In this document: positions 15,485 to 23,600 of the stretch, in pieces
Position numbering within the stretch: the stretch's first letter is position 1
How the letters are laid out: each line of letters begins with the position of its first letter
NCBI GenBank assembly: GCA_024399135.1
Contig: JAKSHY010000011.1
Coordinates: 34,995 to 98,994 of the forward strand
Length of the DNA: 64,000 nucleotides
Direction of reading: 5' to 3'
Source: Lachnospiraceae bacterium
Lineage (GTDB): Bacteria > Bacillota > Clostridia > Lachnospirales > Lachnospiraceae
Position numbers and translations under genes: made by a program
The notes under the pieces: model-generated
Database searches by the model: none
What the model was told of the DNA's origin: nothing
The model's input: the letters and a program-made list of their open reading frames with translations, nothing else

Positions 15485-15780
15485 TGACAAACGAAGAAAA
15501 AGCAGAAGAATACATAAGTCGTGAAGATGTTGTCACAGAAAATGACAGAGTTCCCGTTGATAACGGTTATGGTTGGCAGACAGTTTCATTCGAAGACGAA
15601 GTTAAACGAGCATATCTTGACGGACTTTCAGAAGGAAGGAAAGAACTTGAAAAAGAAAATGCAGAACTGAAAGCACAGATTGAGAAAATGAAATGTTGTC
15701 GAAACTGTCTTAAAATAATCCAGTGTGAAATGAATGTTATCGACAGTGTTCATTGTGATAAATGGGAGTTAGCAGAATGA
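15484..15780 (+). CDS. Small coiled-coil protein with C-terminal Cys motif
   Basis: 98 residues: N-terminal MTNEEKAEEYISRED, AYLDGLSEGRK helix, coiled coil (ELEKENAELKAQIEKMK), then a four-Cys end beginning KCCRNCLK. Related modules recur in several genes of this window, so it belongs to a local paralogous family, perhaps zinc-binding. GGAGG precedes the ATG. Confidence 0.65.
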   Translation: MTNEEKAEEYISREDVVTENDRVPVDNGYGWQTVSFEDEVKRAYLDGLSEGRKELEKENAELKAQIEKMKCCRNCLKIIQCEMNVIDSVHCDKWELAE

Positions 15781-16115
15781 CAAACGAAGCAAAAACAGAA
15801 GAATATCTTAGAAAAAACAAAATCAGTAATAATGAAAATTGGGAAGTAGGTGGTAAATATTGTTATACACTTTGCAAACAAGCCTATCTTGATGGACTTG
15901 CAGAAGGAAAGCCTAAATGGCACAACCTTAGAGAAGACCCTGATGATTTGCCAAAAGAAACAGGACATTATTTAACTGATGATGGCGAATGTGTCTACGA
16001 TAATTTTCATAGAAAGTGGAGAACCATAATGTGTGTGACTTGTTATGATCTTAATTGGCTTGACGATGGTGATGTTATCGCCTGGACAGAACTTCCGAAG
16101 TTCGAGGAGGAATAA
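15777..16115 (+). CDS. KPKWHNLREDPDDLP family small protein
   Basis: 112 residues, coupled to the previous gene by ATGA. Shares its N-terminus with the previous protein (MTNEAKTEEY, AYLDGLAEGKPKWHNLREDP) and then a domain ending VIAWTELPKFEEE. A near copy is encoded at 28184. I recall this DUF551-like family from Treponema genomes. Function unknown. Confidence 0.65.
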   Translation: MTNEAKTEEYLRKNKISNNENWEVGGKYCYTLCKQAYLDGLAEGKPKWHNLREDPDDLPKETGHYLTDDGECVYDNFHRKWRTIMCVTCYDLNWLDDGDVIAWTELPKFEEE

Positions 16116-16475
16116 ATGGAAGCAACAGGGAAAGTAACTGCGAAAGCAAAAACAAAGGTCACAGTAAACGGTCATGAATACAACCTTTACTGCACAGCAA
16201 TGGCAACAATGGAAGCCCCTGTAACAAAATACAGTCTGGGCAGAAGAAATTGTTCGGCAGATGATGCAGAACCGTGTGATTATACACCAGTCTACAGTGA
16301 AGCAACATTTGACGTGTATGATATAGACTGGGAGTGGGAGACTGACCAGTTCGAATATGAGTTTAAGTCGGTCGATGATATGGTGAAGTTTCTTGATGAA
16401 GTCAGGGAAAACATCATGGAAGACCTAATAGAAGGGTTCTACCACTCAAATGTCGAATATGAACACATCAAATAA
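16116..16475 (+). CDS. Hypothetical protein, 119 residues
   Basis: Starts directly after the previous stop with GAGGAG. Acidic, beta-rich N-terminus (KTKVTVNGHEYNLYCTAMAT) and helical acidic C-terminus. No recognised function. Confidence 0.6.
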   Translation: MEATGKVTAKAKTKVTVNGHEYNLYCTAMATMEAPVTKYSLGRRNCSADDAEPCDYTPVYSEATFDVYDIDWEWETDQFEYEFKSVDDMVKFLDEVRENIMEDLIEGFYHSNVEYEHIK

Positions 16476-16480
16476 TTAAG

Positions 16481-16510
16481 GGCGAGTACTTCGGTATCTC
16501 GCCTTTTTTC
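16481..16510 (+). terminator. Terminator with UUCG loop
   Basis: GGCGAG-TAC paired with GTA-CTCGCC around a TTCG loop (one bulged T), then six T. Confidence 0.85.
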
Positions 16511-16517
16511 TTTAACA

Positions 16518-16549
16518 AGCCACTTCGTATGAGGTGGCTATTTTTATTT
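16518..16549 (+). terminator. Second tandem terminator
   Basis: AGCCACTTC / GAGGTGGCT stem with a GTAT loop and ATTTTTATTT, just before the ribosome site of the GP88-like gene. Confidence 0.75.
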
Positions 16550-16561
16550 CAGGAGAAAAGC

Positions 16562-17227
16562 ATGAACGCTTATCCACACCTTTCAGAAAACAATTCAAAA
16601 CTTGGTAAATTGGTTGCAGGTCTCAATCTCCCTGCTCTTACTACTTGCCGTCCAGACGCACCTTGCATGAAAACCTGCTATGCATGTCACGGACGATTCA
16701 ATATGTTCAAGAATATTAAAAATGCACTGATGAATAATCTTAAAGCTTATCTCGACAACCCTGAATACTTCTTTGAGAAAATAATCATTGAAATGAAGAT
16801 GTCAGGTTACCGTTGGTTCCGTTGGCACTCATCAGGTGATATTCCTAACTACGATTATCTCGTAGGAATGATTCACGTTGCCAATGCTCTTCCAGAAGTT
16901 CAGTTTCTTTGCTTCACAAAGAAGTACGAAATTGTAAACTCATACCTCGACCTTCATAAAGAGTTCCCAAAAAATCTTCATATGGTATTCAGTCGTTGGG
17001 GAGAATATCCTGTTCCAAATCCTTACGAACTTCCTGAAGCACATATCAGATTTAGGAAAGAGAATGGTATCGAAAACAACAGTGTTATTCCGGCAGATGC
17101 TCATATCTGTGAAGGTGGTAAAGAAGTAGTTCCTGGCCATAAATATACTTGCTCAAACTGTGTAAACGTTACAGGTAACTGTTGGAAAATGAAGTCTGGC
17201 GAATCAGTTGTATTCGGTCAGCACTAG
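16562..17227 (+). CDS. GP88-like phage protein
   Basis: 221 residues resembling the phage Gene product 88 family: LNLPALTTCRPDAPCMKTCY (about 18-37) with clustered Cys, RWHSSGDIPNYDYL, LCFTKKYEIV and a second Cys-rich end (CEGGKEVVPGHKYTCSNC). At least eight Cys suggest metal or Fe-S binding. The biochemical activity of the family is not known to me. Start at the ATG behind AGGAG, after two terminators. Confidence 0.75.
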   Translation: MNAYPHLSENNSKLGKLVAGLNLPALTTCRPDAPCMKTCYACHGRFNMFKNIKNALMNNLKAYLDNPEYFFEKIIIEMKMSGYRWFRWHSSGDIPNYDYLVGMIHVANALPEVQFLCFTKKYEIVNSYLDLHKEFPKNLHMVFSRWGEYPVPNPYELPEAHIRFRKENGIENNSVIPADAHICEGGKEVVPGHKYTCSNCVNVTGNCWKMKSGESVVFGQH

Positions 17228-17235
17228 GAGATTAT

Positions 17236-17421
17236 ATGTATTACTACGTTGCTAACACGAAAACAAAAGAAGTTGTTTATAAAGTGAAGAATGATTTACA
17301 CAATGCTGCAACTGAAAGAGATATGCTTAATGCACCTTACCCTTTCTTCGACTGGCCTTATGTAATCGTTTGTGGCAAAGTTGGTCTGGAACGTTGTGGT
17401 TATAAAGAGAACTACAAATAG
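17236..17421 (+). CDS. Hypothetical protein, 61 residues
   Basis: Behind AGGAG, 8 bases after the GP88-like stop. Tyr-rich start (MYYYVANTKTKEVVYKVKND). Ends 13 bases before RNA array 2, with no terminator. Function unknown. Confidence 0.55.
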   Translation: MYYYVANTKTKEVVYKVKNDLHNAATERDMLNAPYPFFDWPYVIVCGKVGLERCGYKENYK

Positions 17422-17434
17422 TAGACATATTTGA

Positions 17435-17553
17435 AATTCATATCCGACAGTAAGACGGCACTTAATACCTGTGAACTGCTCGAGTACGCAGTAAACAGGT
17501 ATAAGATTCCGTCGTACATCTACAAATCTAAAGAAGACCAAAGAATATGAATT
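17435..17553 (+). ncRNA. Structured RNA unit 6 (array 2)
   Basis: Closing stem AATTCATAT / ATATGAATT (perfect 9 bp); linker CCGACAGTAA; hairpin GACGG / CCGTC with inner ATACCTGT / ACAGGTAT and ACTGC / GCAGT; conserved strand ACATCTACAAATCTAAAGAA then GACCAAAGA. 119 bases. Confidence 0.85.
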
Positions 17554-17568
17554 GATTGATTGATTGAA

Positions 17569-17687
17569 GTTTGTACTTCACCAATAGAAGGCGTTCTAGA
17601 CTACTGGTGTCCTGATAGAGTTTCAGGAAACCAGTAACCGAACGCCTCTAATATCTACTGTATTTAAGTTGAAGAATGAGTACAAAC
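17569..17687 (+). ncRNA. Structured RNA unit 7 (array 2)
   Basis: Closing stem GTTTGTACT / AGTACAAAC (perfect 9 bp); hairpin GGCGTTC / GAACGCC with inner ACTGGT / ACCAGT and TCCTGA / TCAGGA; a diverged conserved strand AATATCTACTGTATTTAAGT then TGAAGAAT. 119 bases. Confidence 0.8.
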
Positions 17688-17696
17688 GTAATGTAA

Positions 17697-17812
17697 TCTG
17701 CAGACAACAATCAAATTCGGAGCATTACTCCTGATCACGGGAGTATTCACCCGTGATCAGGCATTCGCCGAATTTCATATCTAACACGCTAAATCAGAAA
17801 AAAGGCTGCAGA
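17697..17812 (+). ncRNA. Structured RNA unit 8 (array 2)
   Basis: Closing stem TCTGCAG / CTGCAGA (perfect 7 bp); hairpin AAATTCGG / CCGAATTT with inner CCTGATCACGGG / CCCGTGATCAGG (12 bp); conserved strand ATATCTAACACGCTAAATCA then GAAAAAAGG. 116 bases. The next gene's ribosome site begins 10 bases later. Confidence 0.8.
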
Positions 17813-17837
17813 ATATATCTTATAGGAGAGCCAAACA

Positions 17838-18041
17838 ATGAAAAAGATACACATAACGGAAAGAGTTGGTTCATTGGGACTGACAGGATACACAGTGTAT
17901 GTTGGAAATCAGATATATGTATTTGATAAAGAACTTGTACTGCGTCATGTTGACTTCAGCAGATGTAACTACCACGTTGCATCAAGTACCTTGGATAAAG
18001 TTAGAAATAAATTATCTGAATATGTAAACAAGGAGAAATAA
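17838..18041 (+). CDS. Hypothetical protein, 67 residues
   Basis: First gene after RNA array 2, behind AGGAG. Beta-rich, basic (VGSLGLTGYTVYVGNQIYVF). Coupled to the next gene by TAATG. Unknown. Confidence 0.55.
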   Translation: MKKIHITERVGSLGLTGYTVYVGNQIYVFDKELVLRHVDFSRCNYHVASSTLDKVRNKLSEYVNKEK

Positions 18042-18274
18042 TGAAATTTATAAGAAAACCGGAACCTTGGGGATATCAATATTATTGTAAGGAAGCGATT
18101 TGTAATGAAACAGAAAAAACGGAACTTCTTGCTTCAGGACTTTTATCTAATGGGAAAATAATTATTACAGATATCTTACCAAGTAAATTTGATAAAACAT
18201 GGGTTATAAGTTGGTTGGAAACTAAACAGGATGTGACACCGAAGAAGATTGGAGAGCCAAATGATTGTTTGTAA
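18041..18274 (+). CDS. Hypothetical protein, 77 residues
   Basis: AAGGAG upstream. Trp- and Tyr-rich small protein, beta-type. Overlaps the next gene by 14 bases. No family recognised. Confidence 0.55.
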   Translation: MKFIRKPEPWGYQYYCKEAICNETEKTELLASGLLSNGKIIITDILPSKFDKTWVISWLETKQDVTPKKIGEPNDCL

Positions 18275-18419
18275 AAGCTGTCTAATAGCTATCGAAAGTC
18301 ATGAAGGACCTGTGTTTCATAGACATATTGATTACACAGAATACGAAGATACCGTCAAATGTGAATGGTGTGAAGAAGAATATGAAACTTCCGAAATGGA
18401 AGAAATCTTAGGAGATTAA
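18261..18419 (+). CDS. Small zinc-ribbon protein, 52 residues
   Basis: Contains CKSC near the N-terminus and CEWC near residue 34, a plausible four-Cys zinc ribbon, with an acidic tail (EEEYETSEMEEILGD). GGAG precedes the ATG. Possibly a small regulator; unproven. Confidence 0.6.
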   Translation: MIVCKSCLIAIESHEGPVFHRHIDYTEYEDTVKCEWCEEEYETSEMEEILGD

Positions 18420-18422
18420 ACA

Positions 18423-18701
18423 ATGAATATTATCGGTGAAAACAACGAACGCCATGCGATGGACGTCCTTTCAGTAGGACAGCGTGTATTACTAGAAACA
18501 GTATGTAAGGAATTTGATGAAAGTATTTCCATTCAGGAAATAAACTACGAAACAGGATATATCACATTTAACTATCTCTATAACAGAGGAACTGAACATG
18601 AATTCGTAAAGGAAGACTTTATGTCAGTAAATGTAAATTGCGAATCAACTTCTTGCATGATGTGGGAAGTTGTAAATGCCGTTTATAAAAAATGCGTATA
18701 A
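18423..18701 (+). CDS. Hypothetical protein, 92 residues
   Basis: Starts 3 bases after the previous stop, with AGGAG inside that gene. Acidic alpha/beta sequence with two late Cys. Unknown. Confidence 0.55.
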   Translation: MNIIGENNERHAMDVLSVGQRVLLETVCKEFDESISIQEINYETGYITFNYLYNRGTEHEFVKEDFMSVNVNCESTSCMMWEVVNAVYKKCV

Positions 18702-18714
18702 AGGAATGAAACAA

Positions 18715-18876
18715 ATGGATAAACCAATCATCAGTAAAACAAATCAGAAACTGAAAGAAGTTGTAAGCATAGGACTTCCAACAGAAAAACCTAAACCAAT
18801 TATTAAACACGATTATGAAAGACCTGACCCTTCAGAATTTCACTATCAGGAATACTTAGATACAGGAGTAAATTAA
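18715..18876 (+). CDS. Hypothetical protein, 53 residues
   Basis: The second of two close ATGs was chosen because AAAGGA lies 9 bases before it. Lys- and Pro-rich. Unknown. Confidence 0.5.
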   Translation: MDKPIISKTNQKLKEVVSIGLPTEKPKPIIKHDYERPDPSEFHYQEYLDTGVN

Positions 18877-18889
18877 AAGGAGTAAAACA

Positions 18890-19264
18890 ATGGGATACAC
18901 AAGCGATGTAACAATTATGCTTCAGCCGAAAGCATACAAAATGGTAATGGATTCAATCAATGAATATAACAACAAACAGACTAATGGTCACAGATTTGTA
19001 CCATACGAAGACCTTTCAAATCCTGACGGTGAACACATCATTAAATGGTCAGGAGTAAAGTGGTGCACAGGTTTTAAAGATGTACAGTCAGTAACCAATG
19101 TTCTTCGTGAACTCTGTAACGAACATGAAGAAGAAGATGGCTATGGCTATAAATGTATTCAGGTTGGAGAAGACGGAGCTATTGAAGAAGAAACAAACAA
19201 TTGGGATTGGGGCTCTGATATGTACCCTCTTACAACAGTCGAATATCCAAGTGATTTCAAATAA
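18890..19264 (+). CDS. Hypothetical protein, 124 residues
   Basis: Begins MGYTSDVTIMLQPKAYKMVM; acidic, compact alpha/beta composition reminiscent of small phage proteins that start GYxSDV. AGGAG site. Function unknown. Confidence 0.6.
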   Translation: MGYTSDVTIMLQPKAYKMVMDSINEYNNKQTNGHRFVPYEDLSNPDGEHIIKWSGVKWCTGFKDVQSVTNVLRELCNEHEEEDGYGYKCIQVGEDGAIEEETNNWDWGSDMYPLTTVEYPSDFK

Positions 19265-19275
19265 GGAGAAAAACA

Positions 19276-19581
19276 ATGATGGATCAATTTTGTTATGAAC
19301 AGATTGCTCAGGCAGTCAATTCATTGAACGAGATTAATGAATCTCTCAAGAAGATTTCTAAAGAGAAAGACGATAACCTACTCTGCATCTCAGGGAACGA
19401 CCTTACTACTACCGTCTATGTAAACAAAAACGACTGTTTCTTCAGAAACGAATATTGCGAAATTGACGGAGAAACGAAGAAGCAGATTGCTGTAATCAAT
19501 AAATATACAGGTGAATGTATCGGAACAACTGACTTAAGTGTACTTCGAATGTACTTCCCTGAAATTCCAAAGGAGAACTAA
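19276..19581 (+). CDS. Hypothetical protein, 101 residues
   Basis: Two adjacent Met codons; either could start. Helical N-terminus (EQIAQAVNSLNEINESLKKI) then a beta-rich part. AGGAG site. Unknown. Confidence 0.55.
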   Translation: MMDQFCYEQIAQAVNSLNEINESLKKISKEKDDNLLCISGNDLTTTVYVNKNDCFFRNEYCEIDGETKKQIAVINKYTGECIGTTDLSVLRMYFPEIPKEN

Positions 19582-19584
19582 ACA

Positions 19585-19800
19585 ATGGATGTAATTATTG
19601 TAGTATACAAAAAGAACGGCTCAAACTGGATAAGGTCTGAGTTGTATGTTGGTGGCTTTGCTTATATCAACTTCGAAAGAAATTACATCAATGTTTCAAC
19701 AGACGGAAGTAATAGTGTTGATTGGCAACATATTCCATTTGAAAAAATTGAGTGCAGTGTTGATCTTAAGCATTTCACTGTTTACACAAAGGAGAACTAA
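19585..19800 (+). CDS. Hypothetical protein, 71 residues
   Basis: Beta-strand-rich (MDVIIVVYKKNGSNWIRSEL). AGGAG lies at the end of the preceding gene, giving tight coupling. Unknown. Confidence 0.55.
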   Translation: MDVIIVVYKKNGSNWIRSELYVGGFAYINFERNYINVSTDGSNSVDWQHIPFEKIECSVDLKHFTVYTKEN

Positions 19801-19803
19801 ACA

Positions 19804-20136
19804 ATGGATAACGATTACGTATTGTATTACATTCCTTCAACTAATCAGACAATCTACTGCTATGAAGGAAGTGGTGACAATCTGTTAGAAGAAGACAGAG
19901 AACAGGGACTTAATGACTATGTGAACTATTCCGTAATGCCAGGAAGAGTTGAGCCTTCTGCTTTCGAAGAAGATGAATACTATGACGAAACAGTTGGTGA
20001 CGGTGGTATGTATATGTTCAATAACGAAGATACTCGATACAGAAGTATGGAGTTCGCTGTAAGAATGGTCATACAGGAAATGATGGATATGGATTTTGAT
20101 ACACCGATTGAATTTGTCGGAAATGTAGAAATATAG
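19804..20136 (+). CDS. Hypothetical acidic protein, 110 residues
   Basis: Very acidic with Tyr-rich beta segments and a helical C-terminus (RSMEFAVRMVIQEMMDMDFD). Same ribosome-site arrangement as its neighbours. A DNA-mimic role is possible from charge alone but unsupported. Confidence 0.55.
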   Translation: MDNDYVLYYIPSTNQTIYCYEGSGDNLLEEDREQGLNDYVNYSVMPGRVEPSAFEEDEYYDETVGDGGMYMFNNEDTRYRSMEFAVRMVIQEMMDMDFDTPIEFVGNVEI

Positions 20137-20149
20137 GAGGAATTAAACT

Positions 20150-20815
20150 ATGTGGGTATCTCAGATTTGGTACACAAAAGAAGAAGGTCAGTATCATGAA
20201 GATGAAGATGTAATTAAGAAAGAGAACAATTGTCTCGGTCCTAATTATGTGGATAAAGCAATATCAGTTGAACAGTCAGAACTTCACAACTGGAACAAAC
20301 CAAAGATTGAAGAAGTTATGGGTGGATTTGGAGTTATCCCTGGTTGGGGACATGTCAAAAGTCATGAAGTTGCCTCCGGTTGGAGACATTTCAAGAGCTA
20401 TGAACTCGATATGTTTATTTATGAAATGCCGGACAAAACAAAATATGAAGTATGGAATGATACTGAATGTCTTGAAGAAGGTACCTTTGATAAGAAAGAC
20501 TTCGAAATCTGCAGTCTTGATAACTGGATTCGTTACAAATTCCTTGATAATTATGAACCTTTCAATGAGTGTGATGAACTATTTAAACAATACAGTGACT
20601 TCGATGTAGAAGCTGAAATCTTTGACCTATTGAGAAAATACAAAAAAGATCCAAATTCTTGGAGTGGTAAAAATGCCCTCTTCAATGCCGGATGTCTTGC
20701 AAAAAGAAAACTGTGTGAACATGCAGTCTTCTACAACAAAGACGAATGGGAAATAACAGGCTGTCCTGAAGATATCGAAGATCTTCACTTCTGTCTCGTT
20801 ACTCTTCACGTATAA
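20150..20815 (+). CDS. Hypothetical protein, 221 residues
   Basis: Largest of this gene string, behind TAGGAGG. Trp-rich and acidic, with a repeated PGWGHVKSHE / SGWRHFKSYE pair near residues 64-84. No family recognised. Confidence 0.6.
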   Translation: MWVSQIWYTKEEGQYHEDEDVIKKENNCLGPNYVDKAISVEQSELHNWNKPKIEEVMGGFGVIPGWGHVKSHEVASGWRHFKSYELDMFIYEMPDKTKYEVWNDTECLEEGTFDKKDFEICSLDNWIRYKFLDNYEPFNECDELFKQYSDFDVEAEIFDLLRKYKKDPNSWSGKNALFNAGCLAKRKLCEHAVFYNKDEWEITGCPEDIEDLHFCLVTLHV

Positions 20816-20851
20816 CAAACAAGCCACCTTTGGGTGGCAAGGAATCAAACA

Positions 20852-21115
20852 ATGACTAAACAAGAAGTGGTCGAAGACCTTATTACAGAAACAAAAATGT
20901 ATTTCTATAATGCTCTCCTGAAAGACAGAGAGGATTTAATGGAAAAGGCTTGGCAGAACTGGTGCACAATTTACATGATGTATGAAACTCCAGAAAATGC
21001 TACTGAAACACAAAGAATTAAAGACAGTCAGGAACTGGCAAAAGCAATGGCTCACTTCACTGATAATGAAGTGTATGGAATCACAGGATATGCAAAGAAG
21101 AAGTATTCGGCATAA
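20852..21115 (+). CDS. Hypothetical helical protein, 87 residues
   Basis: A GCCACC/GGTGGC hairpin lies just upstream; the ATG follows AAGGA. Almost fully helical. Unknown. Confidence 0.5.
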   Translation: MTKQEVVEDLITETKMYFYNALLKDREDLMEKAWQNWCTIYMMYETPENATETQRIKDSQELAKAMAHFTDNEVYGITGYAKKKYSA

Positions 21116-21122
21116 GGAGAAA

Positions 21123-21326
21123 ATGATGACAATTTATTTAATCACAGGTTACACAAAAGAAGTCGGTGTTTGGGAAGTAGAACTGTTCAGAGATTACAAT
21201 GAAGCAGTCGAACACTTTAAGCAGTACGTTGAAGATTACAATGCAGAGCTCGATGAAAACAATTCAAATTATGCAATGTGCCCTGACGGAATCGGAAGAT
21301 TCTGGCTTGAAGAAAGAATAATATAA
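21123..21326 (+). CDS. Hypothetical protein, 67 residues
   Basis: Start at ATGATG behind AAGGAG. Sequence YLITGYTKEVGVWEVELFRD suggests a small alpha/beta fold. Unknown. Confidence 0.5.
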   Translation: MMTIYLITGYTKEVGVWEVELFRDYNEAVEHFKQYVEDYNAELDENNSNYAMCPDGIGRFWLEERII

Positions 21327-21336
21327 GGAGAATAAA

Positions 21337-21483
21337 ATGAAACAGATTAAGATTTTTACAGGTAAAGAAACAGATGCACTTGAAGAAGATGTAAACGAAT
21401 TCATGAAGACAGTTGAAGTTCAGGATGTCAAACTTTCAGAAAGCGAAGGGTACTGGACTATAATGGTTATCTATATCGAATAG
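21337..21483 (+). CDS. Small hypothetical protein, 48 residues
   Basis: Behind AAGGAG. Pattern of strand, helix (DALEEDVNEFMKTVE), strand; acidic. Unknown but well placed in the string. Confidence 0.55.
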   Translation: MKQIKIFTGKETDALEEDVNEFMKTVEVQDVKLSESEGYWTIMVIYIE

Positions 21484-21659
21484 GAGCTTGTAATGAGTAA
21501 GTATGCAAAAGAAATAACAGTTACTGATACTCAGATTGAAGTAATTAAAAGAGGCCTTATCTATGACTTGGAATACTGCCTGAATGAAACAGATAACAGC
21601 GATGAAGCTTACGGTCCGTGTGGTGGATACAGAACTGAAATAAACTCTTATAAAAATGA

Positions 21660-23009
21660 GCGTAAAACCCCTTGCTTTAGCTATGGGGATATAAGCGACA
21701 AAATTTAATACAAAGGAGGTCGGATATGAATCTGGCACTGAAAGTTCGGTTATATCCGACTTCAGAACAACAAACTTTAATCAATATGACACTCGGCTGT
21801 TGCAGACAAATCTATAACTTAACGTTAGCAGAAAGATTAAGCTTCTATGATGAAAACATTAGGGGTAAAGATCTAACTAAACAACAGAAAACTGAAATCT
21901 ATAAATCATATAAACCTAAGACTGAAAAAGAATATAAGGCTGAATATGAATATATGAAAGATGTAAGTTCTGTAAGTTTACAGCAATCAAGAAGAGATAT
22001 GGAAACTGCCTTTGGTAATTTCTATAAAGGTAAAAGTAAATTTCCTAGATTTCATTCAAAGAAGAATAAGAATTCGTACCGTGAAGTGATGAGTGTTAAG
22101 TTTTTCTGGAATAAAAGGACTATACAGTTACCTAAGTTGGGTGAGGTTAGATTCAAAAACAGAGAGCTTCCTAAGTGGCTTCATATTGAAGATAAAGTCT
22201 GTAACATAACAGTAAGCAAAAATCCTTCAGGACAATATTACGCAAGCATTCTTTTTGAAGTAGCAGAAATGCCTAAACTTAAAAGCGAAAACCAAGCTAT
22301 AGGTTTAGACTTTTCTCCTGCTGATGAATATATCGATAGCAATGGTTGTTCTGGCAAGGATTTTGGATATATCTCACAGAAACAGGTACATCTCAAACAG
22401 CTAAGAAAACTTGAACGTAGATTGGCTAGAAAGCAGAAAGGTTCAAGAAATAGAGAAAAGGCAAGAATTAAAGTTGCTCGTTTAGAACAGCATATTGCCA
22501 ATTCACGAAAAGACTGGATTGAGAAAGAAACTTTAAGACTTGTAAGAAATTACAATGTAATCGGAATTGAAGATTTGACAATTAAAGGGTTATTAAGAGC
22601 TTCTAAAAATGCTAGAAACTATGTTGATACAACCTGGGGAACTTTTACAACAACTTTAATCAATAAGTCTAAGAGATATGATTGCAATGTAGTAAAGGCT
22701 GATAGATTCTTCGCAAGTTCAAAACTGTGTCATGTTTGTGGATATAAGAAAACAGATTTAACTTTAGCAATTCGTCACTGGCAGTGTCCTTGTTGTAAAA
22801 CAGAACACAGCAGAGATATGAATGCTGCGATAAATCTGAAAAATAACGCAATAAATATACTCAGGGAAGCTGAGGAATTTAAGTCTGTGGAGAGTGTGGA
22901 AGGTTTAGTTAATCTTGCATTAACTGCAACTGGAGCATTCGATGAAACAGAAAGAAAGATTTCGTGAGAACTTTCAGAATCCCCCTGCTTTAGCTGTGGG
23001 GAGCTTCAA
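21660..23009 (+). mobile_element. IS200/IS605-family element encoding only TnpB
   Basis: Left end begins GCGTAAAACCCCTTGC with a CCCCTTGCTTTAGCTATGGGG hairpin; right end carries CCCCTGCTTTAGCTGTGGGG followed by AGCTTCAA, typical of this superfamily. No TnpA transposase is present, so movement would need one in trans. The boundaries are ambiguous by one base because G occurs on both sides. Confidence 0.8.
21726..22967 (+). CDS. tnpB: TnpB RNA-guided nuclease (OrfB)
   Basis: 413 residues. RuvC-like catalytic motifs intact: GLDFSP (first Asp), GIEDLTIKGL (Glu), and HSRDMNAAINLK (last Asp); the zinc finger is CHVCG then CPCCK. TnpB cleaves DNA using a guide RNA (omega RNA) from the element's right end, expected here to overlap the last part of the gene and the right-end hairpin. 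Ribosome site AAAGGAGG. Functional on sequence evidence. Confidence 0.9.
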   Translation: MNLALKVRLYPTSEQQTLINMTLGCCRQIYNLTLAERLSFYDENIRGKDLTKQQKTEIYKSYKPKTEKEYKAEYEYMKDVSSVSLQQSRRDMETAFGNFYKGKSKFPRFHSKKNKNSYREVMSVKFFWNKRTIQLPKLGEVRFKNRELPKWLHIEDKVCNITVSKNPSGQYYASILFEVAEMPKLKSENQAIGLDFSPADEYIDSNGCSGKDFGYISQKQVHLKQLRKLERRLARKQKGSRNREKARIKVARLEQHIANSRKDWIEKETLRLVRNYNVIGIEDLTIKGLLRASKNARNYVDTTWGTFTTTLINKSKRYDCNVVKADRFFASSKLCHVCGYKKTDLTLAIRHWQCPCCKTEHSRDMNAAINLKNNAINILREAEEFKSVESVEGLVNLALTATGAFDETERKIS

Positions 23010-23116
23010 GGTGCTGAAAGTATTGGAATTGCCGGAGTATGAGAAATACTCAAAACTCTGGGAACAGCGAAAGAAAGAATACAACATAGCAATTACAGAA
23101 TAACAAGGAGATTATT

Positions 23117-23590
23117 ATGGGATGTTTTAGTTGGATGTACGCAGATATTAATGAAAATATGAAGATGAACAAAAGCAAAGACAGTTATTTACTCGTTCCT
23201 CCTGAATTTCATAAAAAATATGGAAAGTTTATTAAAGAAACATGTTATGATGGATATGGAAGAATGGGTAGCTATGATGTATATGAACTTGTACTTGAAT
23301 GGAACAGAAAGTACATCAACGTAGATGAATTAACTGACAACAACCAATCATTTATGATAATGATAAAATCATACTGTAAAGGATTGTCAGATAAAAAAAT
23401 GACAGCTCTTTCAAGAAAGATTGGGTTTGGATATGGAAATCCTGATGATTGGAAAAGATTGTTAGGAATTGGTATTGCTTGCTATGATAATCAGAACGCT
23501 GCATTGAAATATCCAATAAAGATATGTTCAAAGTATATCGATTATGACTGCTGTGGCATAAGCAAAGGTGACCCCGATCAGGGATTTTAA
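23117..23590 (+). CDS. GCFSWMYADxN-type phage protein
   Basis: 157 residues beginning MGCFSWMYADINENMKMNK, an opening I recall from phage proteins of unknown role. Contains DGYGRMGSYDVYEL and several Cys. AGGAG site; begins 14 bases after the interrupted gene. Function unknown. Confidence 0.6.
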   Translation: MGCFSWMYADINENMKMNKSKDSYLLVPPEFHKKYGKFIKETCYDGYGRMGSYDVYELVLEWNRKYINVDELTDNNQSFMIMIKSYCKGLSDKKMTALSRKIGFGYGNPDDWKRLLGIGIACYDNQNAALKYPIKICSKYIDYDCCGISKGDPDQGF

Positions 23591-23600
23591 GGAGCATTAA

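Larger units (their letters stand above)
21493..23103 (+). pseudogene. Small gene split by a TnpB element
   Basis: The 5' part (21493-21660) encodes MSKYAKEITVTDTQIEVIKR and onwards to SYKNE; the 3' part (23010-23103) resumes with VLKVLELPEYEKYSKLWEQR and ends at TAA. Removing the element restores one reading frame of 87 codons ending in a stop. The original product was a helical protein of about 86 residues with a CGGYRTE middle; function unknown. The insertion looks recent because both halves remain open. Confidence 0.75.

Noticed and set aside
14454..17812. CRISPR array
   Set aside because: The constant part is only about 25 bases and degenerate, units are about 120 bases with self-complementary variable parts, and no cas genes are present.
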